Source of the DNA: Akkermansia muciniphila
GTDB lineage: Bacteria; Verrucomicrobiota; Verrucomicrobiia; Verrucomicrobiales; V1-33
Direction: 5' to 3'
DNA: 55,492 bases
Assembly (NCBI GenBank): GCA_943333275.1
Contig: CALQSQ010000030.1
Coordinates: forward strand, 1 to 55,492
The position numbers and the translations under genes are program-made. This document shows, in pieces, positions 9,401 through 18,455 of this stretch (within the stretch, counting starts at the first letter, position 1; each line of letters starts with the position of its first letter). The notes under the pieces were generated by a model that saw only the letters and a program-made list of their open reading frames with translations, had not been told where the DNA came from and did no database searches.

Positions 9401-11326
9401 CCTCCCATGGATACAGGCGGATACCCGCTTTTTCAGGCTCGATTCGACCATGAAGCGGCGGTGACCAACGATGATGAGGAAATTGCCCGCATTCAGATTC
9501 CGCCATCGGGCAGCGTCAACGTCCTCGGAGGCCTGCCTGCAGGCGATCTGGATACGTGGTATTTCCGCAATCCCACGCCACCTGCCAATTCCTTCATCAC
9601 CACGACCCTGCACGTCACGGTGCCCAATACCCTCGGCCCTCCAACCTATCTCTATATTGAAGGCAGGCCGATCCCCATTGCTTCCACCACGGCCACGGAA
9701 ACGACCTATGATTTCAGGCTGAGGGGCTGCGAATGGCAGCGCGTGGGCTTGAGTTGCAGTGCCGGACGTCCGCGCCCGGATGCCTCTCCCTTGCGCCGCC
9801 CGGATGTGCTTTACCGAATTACCGCAGGCACCCCTGTGCTTTCAACAGGCTCCGGGGTTGACGCGTTCGAAGGTGGCTCGGGCAATAATGATTTCACCCA
9901 CGCGACGACCATTCCTGGTTCCAGCTGGGTTCCCTACACCGGCCCCACCAATCCCTTTTGCTCAACCGATGCCAAGGAAGTATCGCGCACTGGCCTTACC
10001 CTGAGTGGCTGCGGGGACACGGACGTCTTCCGGATCCTCCCGTGGACGGGTTATGTGCCGGGCGAATCACGCTTTTCCAGCGTGGTCGCAGTTCTTGATC
10101 CTCCCATCCCCGGGGTGCGCATGCAATTTTTTGAGGAAGTTCTGAGGGATGGAATCCCACATATCGAAGCGACTGCGGCCATCGGTGACGGTGGTGGTGG
10201 TGGCGTGGCCATCAATGCCTACACCCATCCGTTGCCCCTCTTTTTGAAAATTGAAGGAACCTCCGCCGCCTCCTTCAGTCTCAAGATCACTTATTGCGAT
10301 GGCAATTCGGCGTTGGATGCCGTCATCAATGGTGCCAGTTCCGCCCGTAGTGGCGGCAATGGGTGGATCGACCCCATGGATTTCCTCCGCGAACTCCGTT
10401 GGGTGGACATCAGTGTCCCCACGACCTTCACGCCGGACTTCCCTGATGATCTCGTAAAATTCAACTGGCCCCGCGATTTGCAGGGACGCTCCCTGCGCGG
10501 GCAGCTTTTCCATATCACCCACACGGGCGGGCCGCTGCGACTCATGGCTGAGCCAGGCCACAGCGCCGCCAGCGGCCGCTTTGATTTCTTTGACATGAAT
10601 GGCTTCAATCTGGGCGGAGGAGCCACCGAAGATTTGATCGGATCGGATGACCCCGGCCCCTACTCCTCGTACCATCCGCAGAGCCTTCCCATCAGTCTGG
10701 AAACAAAGAGCCAGCCTCCCGGGGAATATTTCCTGGCCCTCTCCGGCTTCCACCTCACCGACCACTGGAGGCTCACCCTTGGAGAAAACCAAACGCTGCC
10801 GGGATATCCCACCGTGGAGAACCCTGGCGGATCCATCAACAAACCTCTCACCATCCCAATGCTGATTGGAGATGCCTCCTTCCCATTCTCACCAAGTGCG
10901 GTCAGTCGTCTCGCGGGCACGCCGTTTGCCCCTCACGTCCTCATAGGCTTGTCTGTAAAGTTCCCCGTCAAAATCGGTGAACCCTGGCGCTTGGAATACT
11001 CCGAGGATGATGAAACCTGGACCGAAGCCTCGTCCGCCAGCATGCCTTTCGTGACGGGGGAGGATCTCTCGTATGCATTCCCTCCTCCCGGCGGACACTT
11101 CCGGATTCGGCGCTTCTGGCCACGCAGCGTGTTGCCCATTTCCAGTTCCCTTCCGGCCCCTTACTATGCAGTGCCCACCGCCCTGAGTCGCAGCTACTCG
11201 ACGGAATTCAGCGAGGACCTGCTGAACTGGCTGCCCAGCACTCCCATCCCCGGAGATGATGCAGTGCTCCTGCGATCAATGTCCATTTTTGGAGAAAGGG
11301 GCTTCTACCGCACACGTCGCTACTAG
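6404..11326 (+). CDS. Secreted S8 (subtilisin-like) serine protease, 1640 aa
   Basis: An N-terminal signal peptide (hydrophobic LLCALLFLI, cleavage likely near SADA-AP) directs export. About 560 residues of unassigned sequence precede the protease domain. The catalytic triad can be read as Asp603 (MAFLDSSF), His649 (WHGNGTVAVAAG) and Ser913 (TGSSASTPFVSG), with the oxyanion Asn in VVASAGNQ. The His-to-Ser distance is longer than usual because of an Ala/Gly-rich hydrophobic stretch at about 734-790. The C-terminal 700 residues look like beta-rich modules and end with two copies of an 'LEYSEDDETW / TEFSEDLLNW ... FYRTRRY' module also seen in other secreted proteins here. A GGAGG lies about 26 bases before the ATG. 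The gene is convergent with the ECF gene at 11352, with only 25 bases between them. Substrate unknown. Confidence 0.88.
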   Translation: MKSNTRPLLCALLFLIKSADAAPSLILSDQPGWNGWSVQTRIKAGYREHGGAGEDAITDTQNTNISPFAVTAGSVISTPAASASKLPASGSAKDKAEGSLSFNYIVGGAATTDTFSVNMHATTSAMTSKHNFGGGLVAADAFVEGELVLTTYWPLTGAMLRIPAMPALTAAAPSTESMLALMDGGGAAGYMLPGFAELDYPLTLSAPPGSTVFTYTLTYSIVTPYGADPVVSYHLNGAASGPALPAPPQANAAEESVKQEMPVVKLNKLVYDHDDQLSARVCFKNASDIASHNLLVLVCPDTNEIEKLDLIPTADPLIFKTTPITIKTSGNPGSFDGTFTLPPGKMFTALYGYHLSNRISPDISKGIKPGNPFISSDYAMTYDPNFAGMVTLINPDMALSNDEENPDQGGRKLGTLAIEGRPGIVQIASEDLIFYPKSPEQEAEFAAKAHATKLSDDAEWKGQNGKAVWQRYGTIDDPAFNAERADRIRYLPQLLALTGISGKLHASNERVLALFATGLELWLEGYNCAVNPRIMPHGKLTAPEGRAFSSIDGTSVPDPFDSMTSEVNMFDPLDDAMFSLRYMWAEAGMQDCDTQTINMAFLDSSFAPNPDFRGYPNDIPQFNMDTGERGPHAAEHPEQPIPIRGPVWHGNGTVAVAAGVMGNGYGFAGVGGQVVQPMLYYMGTRSFAFEMGLGMELAVADGADIINISAGYPCRILSVLGPIRICSADERAAAAATISALVAASAGAVCSLGPVADIFLPGVGAIACGSAIAVASTAIGALFDALFISTAIGDPRHAMEAGVAAAKAAGVPVVASAGNQIDWSTQGDFAALFDTSNCRTDDWEQVPGVIPNVICVSSVAMREFYPNTQFHGPAVDLWAPEGQPVLMPEDFTLLNPSVIPVDEQKILRFTGSSASTPFVSGIIAHMMAVNPTMDPHRATAGQRATNVTRITNMLRSTATVPGSTPLLPATDPTNIEIGRRGLLVNAFLARATARDNAGIPPMDTGGYPLFQARFDHEAAVTNDDEEIARIQIPPSGSVNVLGGLPAGDLDTWYFRNPTPPANSFITTTLHVTVPNTLGPPTYLYIEGRPIPIASTTATETTYDFRLRGCEWQRVGLSCSAGRPRPDASPLRRPDVLYRITAGTPVLSTGSGVDAFEGGSGNNDFTHATTIPGSSWVPYTGPTNPFCSTDAKEVSRTGLTLSGCGDTDVFRILPWTGYVPGESRFSSVVAVLDPPIPGVRMQFFEEVLRDGIPHIEATAAIGDGGGGGVAINAYTHPLPLFLKIEGTSAASFSLKITYCDGNSALDAVINGASSARSGGNGWIDPMDFLRELRWVDISVPTTFTPDFPDDLVKFNWPRDLQGRSLRGQLFHITHTGGPLRLMAEPGHSAASGRFDFFDMNGFNLGGGATEDLIGSDDPGPYSSYHPQSLPISLETKSQPPGEYFLALSGFHLTDHWRLTLGENQTLPGYPTVENPGGSINKPLTIPMLIGDASFPFSPSAVSRLAGTPFAPHVLIGLSVKFPVKIGEPWRLEYSEDDETWTEASSASMPFVTGEDLSYAFPPPGGHFRIRRFWPRSVLPISSSLPAPYYAVPTALSRSYSTEFSEDLLNWLPSTPIPGDDAVLLRSMSIFGERGFYRTRRY

Positions 11327-11351
11327 CATAAGCCTCCGAAGTTTGCCACGT

Positions 11352-12095
11352 TCAACCCGTGAGCAACCCCACCAGGTGCCTGAGTTCCGCACTGACTTCC
11401 TCGGGGGTGGCAACCGTCTCTGCCACAATCGATTCAAGCGATTTGCGAAAACGCTGCCGCAACCGGTGCACCGCCACCTGCACCGCACCCACGCTCATGC
11501 CAAAACGAGGGCCGATGCCTTCATACACTGCCCCCTGCGGTCGTGCGGAAATGTAGGGCTGGAGGGCGGTGTAGAGATCCGCCTTGCCAGCCTCCCTGAA
11601 TTCCTGCTCCAGCCTCCGCAGCGCCTCCTCCATAGTGTCCAAAGCCCAGCGGCGGTCGAAGATGGCATCGGGCGTCGCACTGTCCGCCGGCTCATGTGCG
11701 TAGCGTTGCTCCGCAGTCACTGAATCCAGCGAGATCGCCGCCAACTTGCCCCCACGTTTCTCCGCCGTGCGATGCCGCCAGTCCTGGATCATGAAATTTT
11801 TCACCGATCCCAGCAGAAACGTCCTCAGCCGACCCTTGTCCTGCTGCGCCGAAAGAAAATCCCCGCGCTCCAAAAACCGCGCAAAGAAGCCCTGCGTCAG
11901 ATCCTCCGCATCCTCAGGCCCCGCTCCCTCCCTCCGGATGAAAGCATAGACCGGATACCAATAGAGTCGGCACAACTCCTCAATGGCATTTCCCGCCGCG
12001 CGGGCATCGCTGGACCGCAGATCGACGATCAGCGTCCAGCGGGTCGCGGGGAAGGCCGACGCACCTGAGGCCTGTGCATGTTCCAAATCACCCAT
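11352..12095 (-). CDS. ECF-family RNA polymerase sigma factor, kinase-associated type
   Basis: This is a sigma-70-family (ECF) factor of about 247 aa. It starts with the FPATRW motif common in PVC-group ECF factors. Region 2 is YWYPVYAFIRREGAGPEDAEDLTQGFF and following residues, including a DLTQ-type motif. Region 4 carries the helix-turn-helix around GMSVGAVQVAVHRLRQRF. A short extension after region 4 (PEEVSAELRHLVGLL) matches the one in the second ECF protein of this window. The chosen ATG at 12095 leaves 14 residues before FPATRW; an upstream ATG at 12134 would add 13 residues. It lies directly downstream of the giant secreted-protein gene on the same strand (stop at 12150). No anti-sigma gene is adjacent, which suits control by phosphorylation, but this is inference. 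Confidence 0.88.
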   Translation of the reverse strand: MGDLEHAQASGASAFPATRWTLIVDLRSSDARAAGNAIEELCRLYWYPVYAFIRREGAGPEDAEDLTQGFFARFLERGDFLSAQQDKGRLRTFLLGSVKNFMIQDWRHRTAEKRGGKLAAISLDSVTAEQRYAHEPADSATPDAIFDRRWALDTMEEALRRLEQEFREAGKADLYTALQPYISARPQGAVYEGIGPRFGMSVGAVQVAVHRLRQRFRKSLESIVAETVATPEEVSAELRHLVGLLTG

Positions 12096-12149
12096 GCCGC
12101 GGACGCTAGCAGGACAACTGGAACCTGCCAGCATTTCTTCAGCCGACTT

Positions 12150-15100
12150 CTACCACGTCACCTCGGCGCAATTGGTGCCAAAGCGAACCGTGAATCCAAA
12201 GGCAGTGCCTTCAAACTGGCAGGTTTTCGAGCTGTCAAAGCTCAGGGAGATGGGCTCAGGCAGCACACAGAAATTTCCCTCCATGGAGCCGCTGATCTTG
12301 GGGCTGCCGCCGGTGACGATGCTGAGCTTCATTCTCTGGCGGCAACTGAGAAATTGCTGCTCGGATTTAATCGTGAAGGTGGCCTTCCCACTGGTGTCAC
12401 GGGCCAGTCGGATGTGGTTATGCTTCAACTTTCCATCTGGGTCTCCGGAGACGCCAATGCCGTCGAAGGAGAACGAGGGCAGCGGCAACTTGCCAGTGTC
12501 AAAGGCACCCGAGGTATCCAAATCAATGCCGGGGATCGTCAGGCCACCGGAGGGAAATTCCCCGGCAGTGCTCTTGAGGATGAGAGTGGGCGTACTCAGG
12601 GCAAAGCGGGGTGTGGGAAATGCCTGCAGCAGCAAATCAAACGTCGCGGATCCACTTCCGGTTTTCTCCAACGTCAACTGTCCGGCAGGATCGAGACGGA
12701 TGGCTTTTCCACCGCCACTCAAGGCCGTAAGCGTGCCGTTCAAGCCCAGCGCCCCATTGGTACTGAGACTGCCGGAGACGGTCGCCACATTGGTGCCGTT
12801 GACATCGAACGGCAGGCTGACGAGTTCCAGGAAGACCGGGCCGCCATTGGACCTTTTCACTCGCAGATCGCCCCATCCTACCTTCAAGGGGCCGGCGCTA
12901 AACAGTTGGGTGGGCTGGGGCAGACCCGCACTGGCGAGCATGCTGTTGACGCTAACGTTGAAGTTAATCGTATCCAGCCGGACGTTCATCGTCTTATCAA
13001 AGGCAAAGACGCCCGACGGCTGTTTCAGGAGCCTGAGGCCTCCTTGAAACTCCACGGCAAACCCGGGCAGACCGCTCGCCAGCCATTCGACTTTGGTGAA
13101 TCCCTTCTTGAATTCCAACATGTCGGGAGCCGGCTTGTAATCGCGGCGGAGTTGGAATTCAGCACTCCATTTCGCTGGATTGACCCCGGCAGCTTTCGTG
13201 TAGCGCAAGGTCGCCTGCCCGTCTGGCAACACATCATTGCCCAGCAGCCTCAGACTGGGCGGGCTGGCTTGGAGCAGGAAGTTTCCACCCGCCGTGGCAT
13301 CGATCAACCAACGGCTCTCCCCGAGTTCCAAGTGCGGCGTTCCCGTGTCAGGGAGTTTGAGCGCGGTTGTTTCAAGGTGACCTTTGATTTTTACGAGACT
13401 GACCAGCAGCTCTCCCGTGATTGCGAAGCCCGAGGCCCCAAGATTGGGGATCTTGAGCGATCCATTACTCAGCCGGAAGAATGGACCTTTGGGAGAGTTC
13501 GTCAGTCCGGACAGCAGGACATTCGGCCCCATCACACGCGGTGGTGGCGGAGCAATGGGAGCAGGCGGGGTCAGGGTGCCGGGCACGAAGGTGGCAATTT
13601 GCGACATGGAGCCGGTGCGCGCGGCCGTGAGGGTCCAGGCCCGGGTCGGTGCTCCGCTCCATTCGCTAAACACATAGCTGGCAGAGGAGAGGTCGGCATT
13701 TGTAAGCGTAAACGATGCTTCCTGGGTGGTGATCGTGTGTCGAGAACCTTCCACCCATTCCAAAGAACTCGCTGAACCACTCGCAAAAGGACTGATGGCA
13801 AAAGCCACGGGAGTCGTGCGGGCCACGCCATCAATCACCAGACTGCGGCCTTGCGGTTCGGTATTGAAAACCATCATGTCGCTGGCTTCCGGCACCAACG
13901 CCCGCAGATCAATCACCCGCACACCTTTCTCCGATCCAGAATTCACGACCAACTGGGCGCGATGCTCGCCATAGACAGGCGACTTGGCCGCAAGCCGGGC
14001 AATTTCTTTATCGGTGAGCGTCCGCGGAAACAGCGCCGCATCATCCAGGCAGCCGAGGAAATGTCCGGCGGTCGCGGAGGCACTTGTCCACTCCGCACCC
14101 AACGTCCAAGGCCGTCCTGTGAGATTGCCCGCCACCGCCGCAAGTGTCTGCGTCCAGAGGATTTCACCATCTCGATAGAACGTCACGATGGTCGAACTGC
14201 CGCTCTGCACTCCCTTGACGAGGATATGCTGAAAATCCGTCGTCGGGACTCCACCGCCAGTAAATGAAGTCCCGCGAATGACCACACGATAACCAGTGGA
14301 TGTCAGCAGAATTTTCAAACCATCCCCCCCCGTCGACAAATCTTTCGAAAGCATCACGCGATCCGAGGTCGGAACCGCTTCGGGAGCCGCCCAGAGCGAG
14401 ACCGTCCAATTGGCTGGCAGCGTCTCCAGCGCACCCGTGATTTCCAGCCGGTCATCCGTTCCATCAAAACGCAAACACCGATCACGCAGCACGGACGATG
14501 CAGGCGTGGGACGCTGCGTGACGGTCGTCGGAGCCGTGGCATCGCGATGATTCGAACTGTCATCGCGATAAACCGTATCCGCCCAATCCCCCTCAAACCG
14601 GTGGATAAACTCCGGCGACATGGTGTCCGCGATGGATGGCTCCAATGCGGCATCGAACACCACAGGCACATTCACCGTGCCTCCGGCCGCCACAGTGGCA
14701 GGGGGTTGCCCCACGATTCGGAACCGCGAGCGTGGCTCGTCACTTTCAATTCCTATTTCCTGCAGCGCCAACGCCGAGGCCCCATTATTCGTTATGGCAA
14801 TGTTTTGCGTGCCGCTCACCGATCCCGCCGTCACCGTTCCGAAATCCTTGAAACTCACCGAAGTGAGCAAAGGCTTCGTGGCAGCAGGTGGTGGCGTATA
14901 CCGCCAGATGGTGGCTTTGCCATCAAGTGATCCACCGCTCCAAACCTTCGCCCCGGTCAGCACCTTGACACAAAGAATATTAGCCGTGGAACCAGCGTCG
15001 AAATTAACCGCCCAGGTGGCGCCTTCGTCCGTCGTGTTGAAAATCTTGCTCTGTCCAACCACCCAGCCATTTCTCTGGCCTGCGAAGTCCACGGCCTTAA

Positions 15101-18100
15101 GATCGGTCGTGCCAAAGACCTCGGCATCCGATGCAGGCAGGATTTCATCCGGAACAGAGATGGAACCTCCTCTCAGTCTAAAAAATAGGCCATCGTCTCC
15201 CACCAACCAACCTCGACTGTAGATTCCATTTGGATCACTGAGATTGAGATCAAAATCGATATCGCGAATGATTTGAGCAGGCCCCGTTTGCAACCGCTTG
15301 GCTGTGCTCGCCCAATTCGTCGCGGTGAGCGCGTTGGCAAATAGCTCACTTGCGGTCGCGCCAAAATACTGGAAGGCCGCGAAGTCAGCGTCATAGGCGG
15401 AAACGGCAACTGGCCCCCCGTTGAAGGTGGACGAAGGACGATTCGTCGTAGTAGTCCAAGCCCCCGAGGTCTTCTTGTAAATCGTGGAAGTGGTGGAACT
15501 GCCCGTCGTCGACGCAACCAGGGCTGAGCCCGAACTATTAGCACCCTGAGCGGTAAAGGCACCAACGTCAGCGATAGCCAAGGGCTGGATGCTCTGACCC
15601 GAAGAGAGTGGAGTAGAGTCTGACCATTGCTCTTGGATGGCAAATTCACCGGGCGCAATTTCCGTGCTTTCAACCTGACCGACGATTACAGCACCCTTGA
15701 TCAAGGCTCCCGAAGCATTTTCAACTCTCCCACCCAGATAAATCAAATCTGAAAAATCGCTGGTGTAGGCAAGACTGGTGAAACGCAGGGTCCCACCCAA
15801 ATTGGGAAAATTGGAACCCACCTGAATCCACGAGCTGCCGCCATTCTCAGTGCGGTAGAGTTTTGATGCTCCCGTCGGTGGATTGACCAGAGCATAACCC
15901 AGGTTGGCTGTGATAAACTCCACTTTCACCACCTCGCCCACCACCGGAACTCCGTTTGCTGAAATGACCACGGGCCGCCATTCATTAGCCGCTGACTGAC
16001 CAAACAGCGGCACCCGGAAGGACTGGTCGCCGTCATTCGTCGCCAATGTTAACTCCGCGTAATCGAATTCGGATGTCGCCGTGGGCCGATAACGAACGGG
16101 TATTTCCGTCGTGTCATCCGGCTCCAATCGTCCTATGCTCGTCGTTGCCAGGCTGAAACGATTCGCGGCGGGACCCGAAATGCTGGCTCCCGAGGCTGAA
16201 ACCGTCAGTGGCTGCTTACCACGGTTGGTAACCTTAACGAAAAGAGTCCGGCTTTCATTGGTTGTCACGAATCCATAATCCAACTGCCCAGGGTAGCAGG
16301 TGAAGAACGGCCCGCTTGGCTCCACGGGCGGACGATAGTTGATCTTGGATTGCTCACCCACCGCCCACACGTGGTAGTTAGTGGCTGCCCCCCCAGGCAC
16401 AGCTTTGGCATCGACGGAGCGCATGTTTCCCGTAAGGCCATCATTGGCCACCGTCCAGTTTACTCCGTTGTTATCACTGGTTAAATAGACTCCGTTATCC
16501 CCCACCACATGGTATTGAGGATTGGCATTCGTGAAGGCGATGCCACGAAGGTTTGCGGTCGTGCTGCTCACGCGGGTGCCAAAGGCCCCGTTATTGGCAC
16601 TCAGGATCGCCCCGCTGTTACCCACCGCCGTGTATTCTGTAAATAACCCATGCGCAGCCGCTGCGTTGAGAGAACCCGCTGCAGTTGGAGTCAGGGCGGT
16701 GGCGCTCCCCGGAGTGGAGCTGTTTTGTTGGTAGGCGATGCCTTCGTTGGAAACGAATAGTTTGTTTTGTCCCTGATTGGTGGCCATCCCCAGCACAATG
16801 AATCCTGGGGTCAGTCCCGATCCACCAGGCAATGTGACTTCGGCAAACTCGTCATCGTCAGTGTTCTGCAAACCATCCACACCTAGGCCAAAATCCTCCA
16901 CCATCACCGTTTTCCGGAAACTTATCCCCGACGTCAATTGCCGCCCGCCGAGATAAAGATCCAAGCCGGCAAAGGATGCCGAAAACCAATCTCGTCGTTC
17001 AAACGTCCGCGTCAGGTTCCGCCAGCCATAGGCATTCAAATCCGGCAACTGTCCCCAGGTGTCACCATCGGTGAATGTTTGATAAACAAGGCCTCCAGCG
17101 CCTGCCACCACCAACCGACGTCCATTCTGCGTGCGCAGGCCGGTGCGCTCTGAACTGCTTAACAGGCCATTGAAGAACCAGACCTCATCGATCGCTCCCT
17201 TAAAGAACTCAGAACGCAGGGTGTCGCTATCCCAATCCGTGCCCAAGACCCAAGGCTTGCCACCTGCCGTGCTGGGAGCGCCGGTGAAGACATTGGATCC
17301 AATGTTGGAACCGTCACGATACATCGTCACCGTGGTCGTGTTCGCCACGGAGTCGAAGTCACCTGTGAGCACAAAGTGCATCCACGCGCCCACCACTGGC
17401 GTGGCGGGAACGGTCCAGGCCTGACTCCCGATCTGCACACGGTAACCACCCGAGTATTTTCCAAACAGGAACCGTAGTGCTCCAGTGGTCGTGTATTTTC
17501 CCAGCACCATCTGCGAGTCAGTCGTCTGGTCGAACCTGACCCAGAGGGAAATGGTGAAATCCTGAGGCAAGGCGAACGTTCCAAGTTCCGCGTAATCGTT
17601 AACGCCATCGAATCCCAGGCCACTTCCAAACTGACCATTGGAAAAAGACTGCGTCGGGGCCTCGGGGCCGATGGGTGCCGTGCCGTGCAGATTGCTGCCG
17701 GAAGCGTCGAGGTAACTGGGTGAACCGGTTGGTTCCTCCAGATGGTAGACGGCGACGACCGGTTCGTTGATGGCGGTCTCACTCAGTGCCAGCGCGTTGA
17801 GGTTTTGATTGGTCAGCCGCCGCGGGCTCCAGGAGCGCCCGCCGTTGCGCGTTTCCAGCAGCGTCCCGGCATTGCCCGCGACCCAGCCGCGTTTGTCATC
17901 GATCATTTTGATGGCATTGAGCGTGTTGCTGTTTCCAGCCGTCACGGAGTCCAGAACCGCCACCCAGCTCGACTCGCTGCCTGTGCCAGTCAGCGTGAGC
18001 GTTTTGGAGCCGATCGGTGCCGCAACCGCGAGGGTCAGAGTGCTCGTTGCGGCCCCCAGAACGGCCGGGGTGAACGTCGCGGTATAAAGCTGGGAATCGC

Positions 18101-18455
18101 CCGGCTTTAGTGTCACACTGCCCGCCGGCGAGATCGTAAACGGCGAGCCTGCCGTCAGCGTCGCGGAATTGATGACCATGTTGGCTGAACCGCTGTTTCC
18201 AATCGTAATCGTGGTGCTGCTGGTGCCACCAACCAGGGTGCGGCCAAAGGTGATCGGAGAAGGCCGGCTCTGGAAATAAATGGGTTCTACCAGACCTGTT
18301 CCGCTCAACGGGACCGTGAGCAGCGGCGAATCCGGATCATCCGAAACAATACGCAGGGTTGCGGAGCGCCCCCCCCCCAGCCTTGGGTTGGAAAAGGACG
18401 CGAACCGTGCGGCTTCCGCCGGGCTCAAGTTGGAAGCCATCGCCCGCAACTTCAA
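12150..18455 (-). CDS. C-terminal part of giant secreted protein (ASH, BNR/Ycf48-like and LamG modules), frame-shifted
   Basis: This open frame of up to 2101 codons is best read as the continuation of the frame ending near 18337, not as an independent gene. No signal peptide is present, and the first 26 or so residues (upstream of the GGGRSATL segment) are out-of-frame sequence. True coding starts at the G tract around 18378. Modules in order: the second half of an ASH/choice-of-anchor D-like domain (SDDPDSPLLTVPLSGTG), a second ASH domain, BNR/Ycf48-like repeats (RGWVAGNAGTLLETRNGGRSW), a LamG-like domain (YRDGSNIG, GKPWVLGTDW), more BNR repeats with ASH domains, a second LamG-like domain (FYRDGEILW, GRPWTLGAEW), a proline-rich linker, and a C-terminal beta-rich region. 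It probably acts outside the cell, in adhesion or polysaccharide binding. Confidence 0.75.
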   Translation of the reverse strand: MKLRAMASNLSPAEAARFASFSNPRLGGGRSATLRIVSDDPDSPLLTVPLSGTGLVEPIYFQSRPSPITFGRTLVGGTSSTTITIGNSGSANMVINSATLTAGSPFTISPAGSVTLKPGDSQLYTATFTPAVLGAATSTLTLAVAAPIGSKTLTLTGTGSESSWVAVLDSVTAGNSNTLNAIKMIDDKRGWVAGNAGTLLETRNGGRSWSPRRLTNQNLNALALSETAINEPVVAVYHLEEPTGSPSYLDASGSNLHGTAPIGPEAPTQSFSNGQFGSGLGFDGVNDYAELGTFALPQDFTISLWVRFDQTTDSQMVLGKYTTTGALRFLFGKYSGGYRVQIGSQAWTVPATPVVGAWMHFVLTGDFDSVANTTTVTMYRDGSNIGSNVFTGAPSTAGGKPWVLGTDWDSDTLRSEFFKGAIDEVWFFNGLLSSSERTGLRTQNGRRLVVAGAGGLVYQTFTDGDTWGQLPDLNAYGWRNLTRTFERRDWFSASFAGLDLYLGGRQLTSGISFRKTVMVEDFGLGVDGLQNTDDDEFAEVTLPGGSGLTPGFIVLGMATNQGQNKLFVSNEGIAYQQNSSTPGSATALTPTAAGSLNAAAAHGLFTEYTAVGNSGAILSANNGAFGTRVSSTTANLRGIAFTNANPQYHVVGDNGVYLTSDNNGVNWTVANDGLTGNMRSVDAKAVPGGAATNYHVWAVGEQSKINYRPPVEPSGPFFTCYPGQLDYGFVTTNESRTLFVKVTNRGKQPLTVSASGASISGPAANRFSLATTSIGRLEPDDTTEIPVRYRPTATSEFDYAELTLATNDGDQSFRVPLFGQSAANEWRPVVISANGVPVVGEVVKVEFITANLGYALVNPPTGASKLYRTENGGSSWIQVGSNFPNLGGTLRFTSLAYTSDFSDLIYLGGRVENASGALIKGAVIVGQVESTEIAPGEFAIQEQWSDSTPLSSGQSIQPLAIADVGAFTAQGANSSGSALVASTTGSSTTSTIYKKTSGAWTTTTNRPSSTFNGGPVAVSAYDADFAAFQYFGATASELFANALTATNWASTAKRLQTGPAQIIRDIDFDLNLSDPNGIYSRGWLVGDDGLFFRLRGGSISVPDEILPASDAEVFGTTDLKAVDFAGQRNGWVVGQSKIFNTTDEGATWAVNFDAGSTANILCVKVLTGAKVWSGGSLDGKATIWRYTPPPAATKPLLTSVSFKDFGTVTAGSVSGTQNIAITNNGASALALQEIGIESDEPRSRFRIVGQPPATVAAGGTVNVPVVFDAALEPSIADTMSPEFIHRFEGDWADTVYRDDSSNHRDATAPTTVTQRPTPASSVLRDRCLRFDGTDDRLEITGALETLPANWTVSLWAAPEAVPTSDRVMLSKDLSTGGDGLKILLTSTGYRVVIRGTSFTGGGVPTTDFQHILVKGVQSGSSTIVTFYRDGEILWTQTLAAVAGNLTGRPWTLGAEWTSASATAGHFLGCLDDAALFPRTLTDKEIARLAAKSPVYGEHRAQLVVNSGSEKGVRVIDLRALVPEASDMMVFNTEPQGRSLVIDGVARTTPVAFAISPFASGSASSLEWVEGSRHTITTQEASFTLTNADLSSASYVFSEWSGAPTRAWTLTAARTGSMSQIATFVPGTLTPPAPIAPPPPRVMGPNVLLSGLTNSPKGPFFRLSNGSLKIPNLGASGFAITGELLVSLVKIKGHLETTALKLPDTGTPHLELGESRWLIDATAGGNFLLQASPPSLRLLGNDVLPDGQATLRYTKAAGVNPAKWSAEFQLRRDYKPAPDMLEFKKGFTKVEWLASGLPGFAVEFQGGLRLLKQPSGVFAFDKTMNVRLDTINFNVSVNSMLASAGLPQPTQLFSAGPLKVGWGDLRVKRSNGGPVFLELVSLPFDVNGTNVATVSGSLSTNGALGLNGTLTALSGGGKAIRLDPAGQLTLEKTGSGSATFDLLLQAFPTPRFALSTPTLILKSTAGEFPSGGLTIPGIDLDTSGAFDTGKLPLPSFSFDGIGVSGDPDGKLKHNHIRLARDTSGKATFTIKSEQQFLSCRQRMKLSIVTGGSPKISGSMEGNFCVLPEPISLSFDSSKTCQFEGTAFGFTVRFGTNCAEVTW

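Noticed and set aside
12078..13775. 565-codon open frame on the plus strand inside the giant gene
   Set aside because: It is antisense to clearly coding sequence, is rich in Gln, Arg and His as expected of a shadow frame, and matches no family I know.
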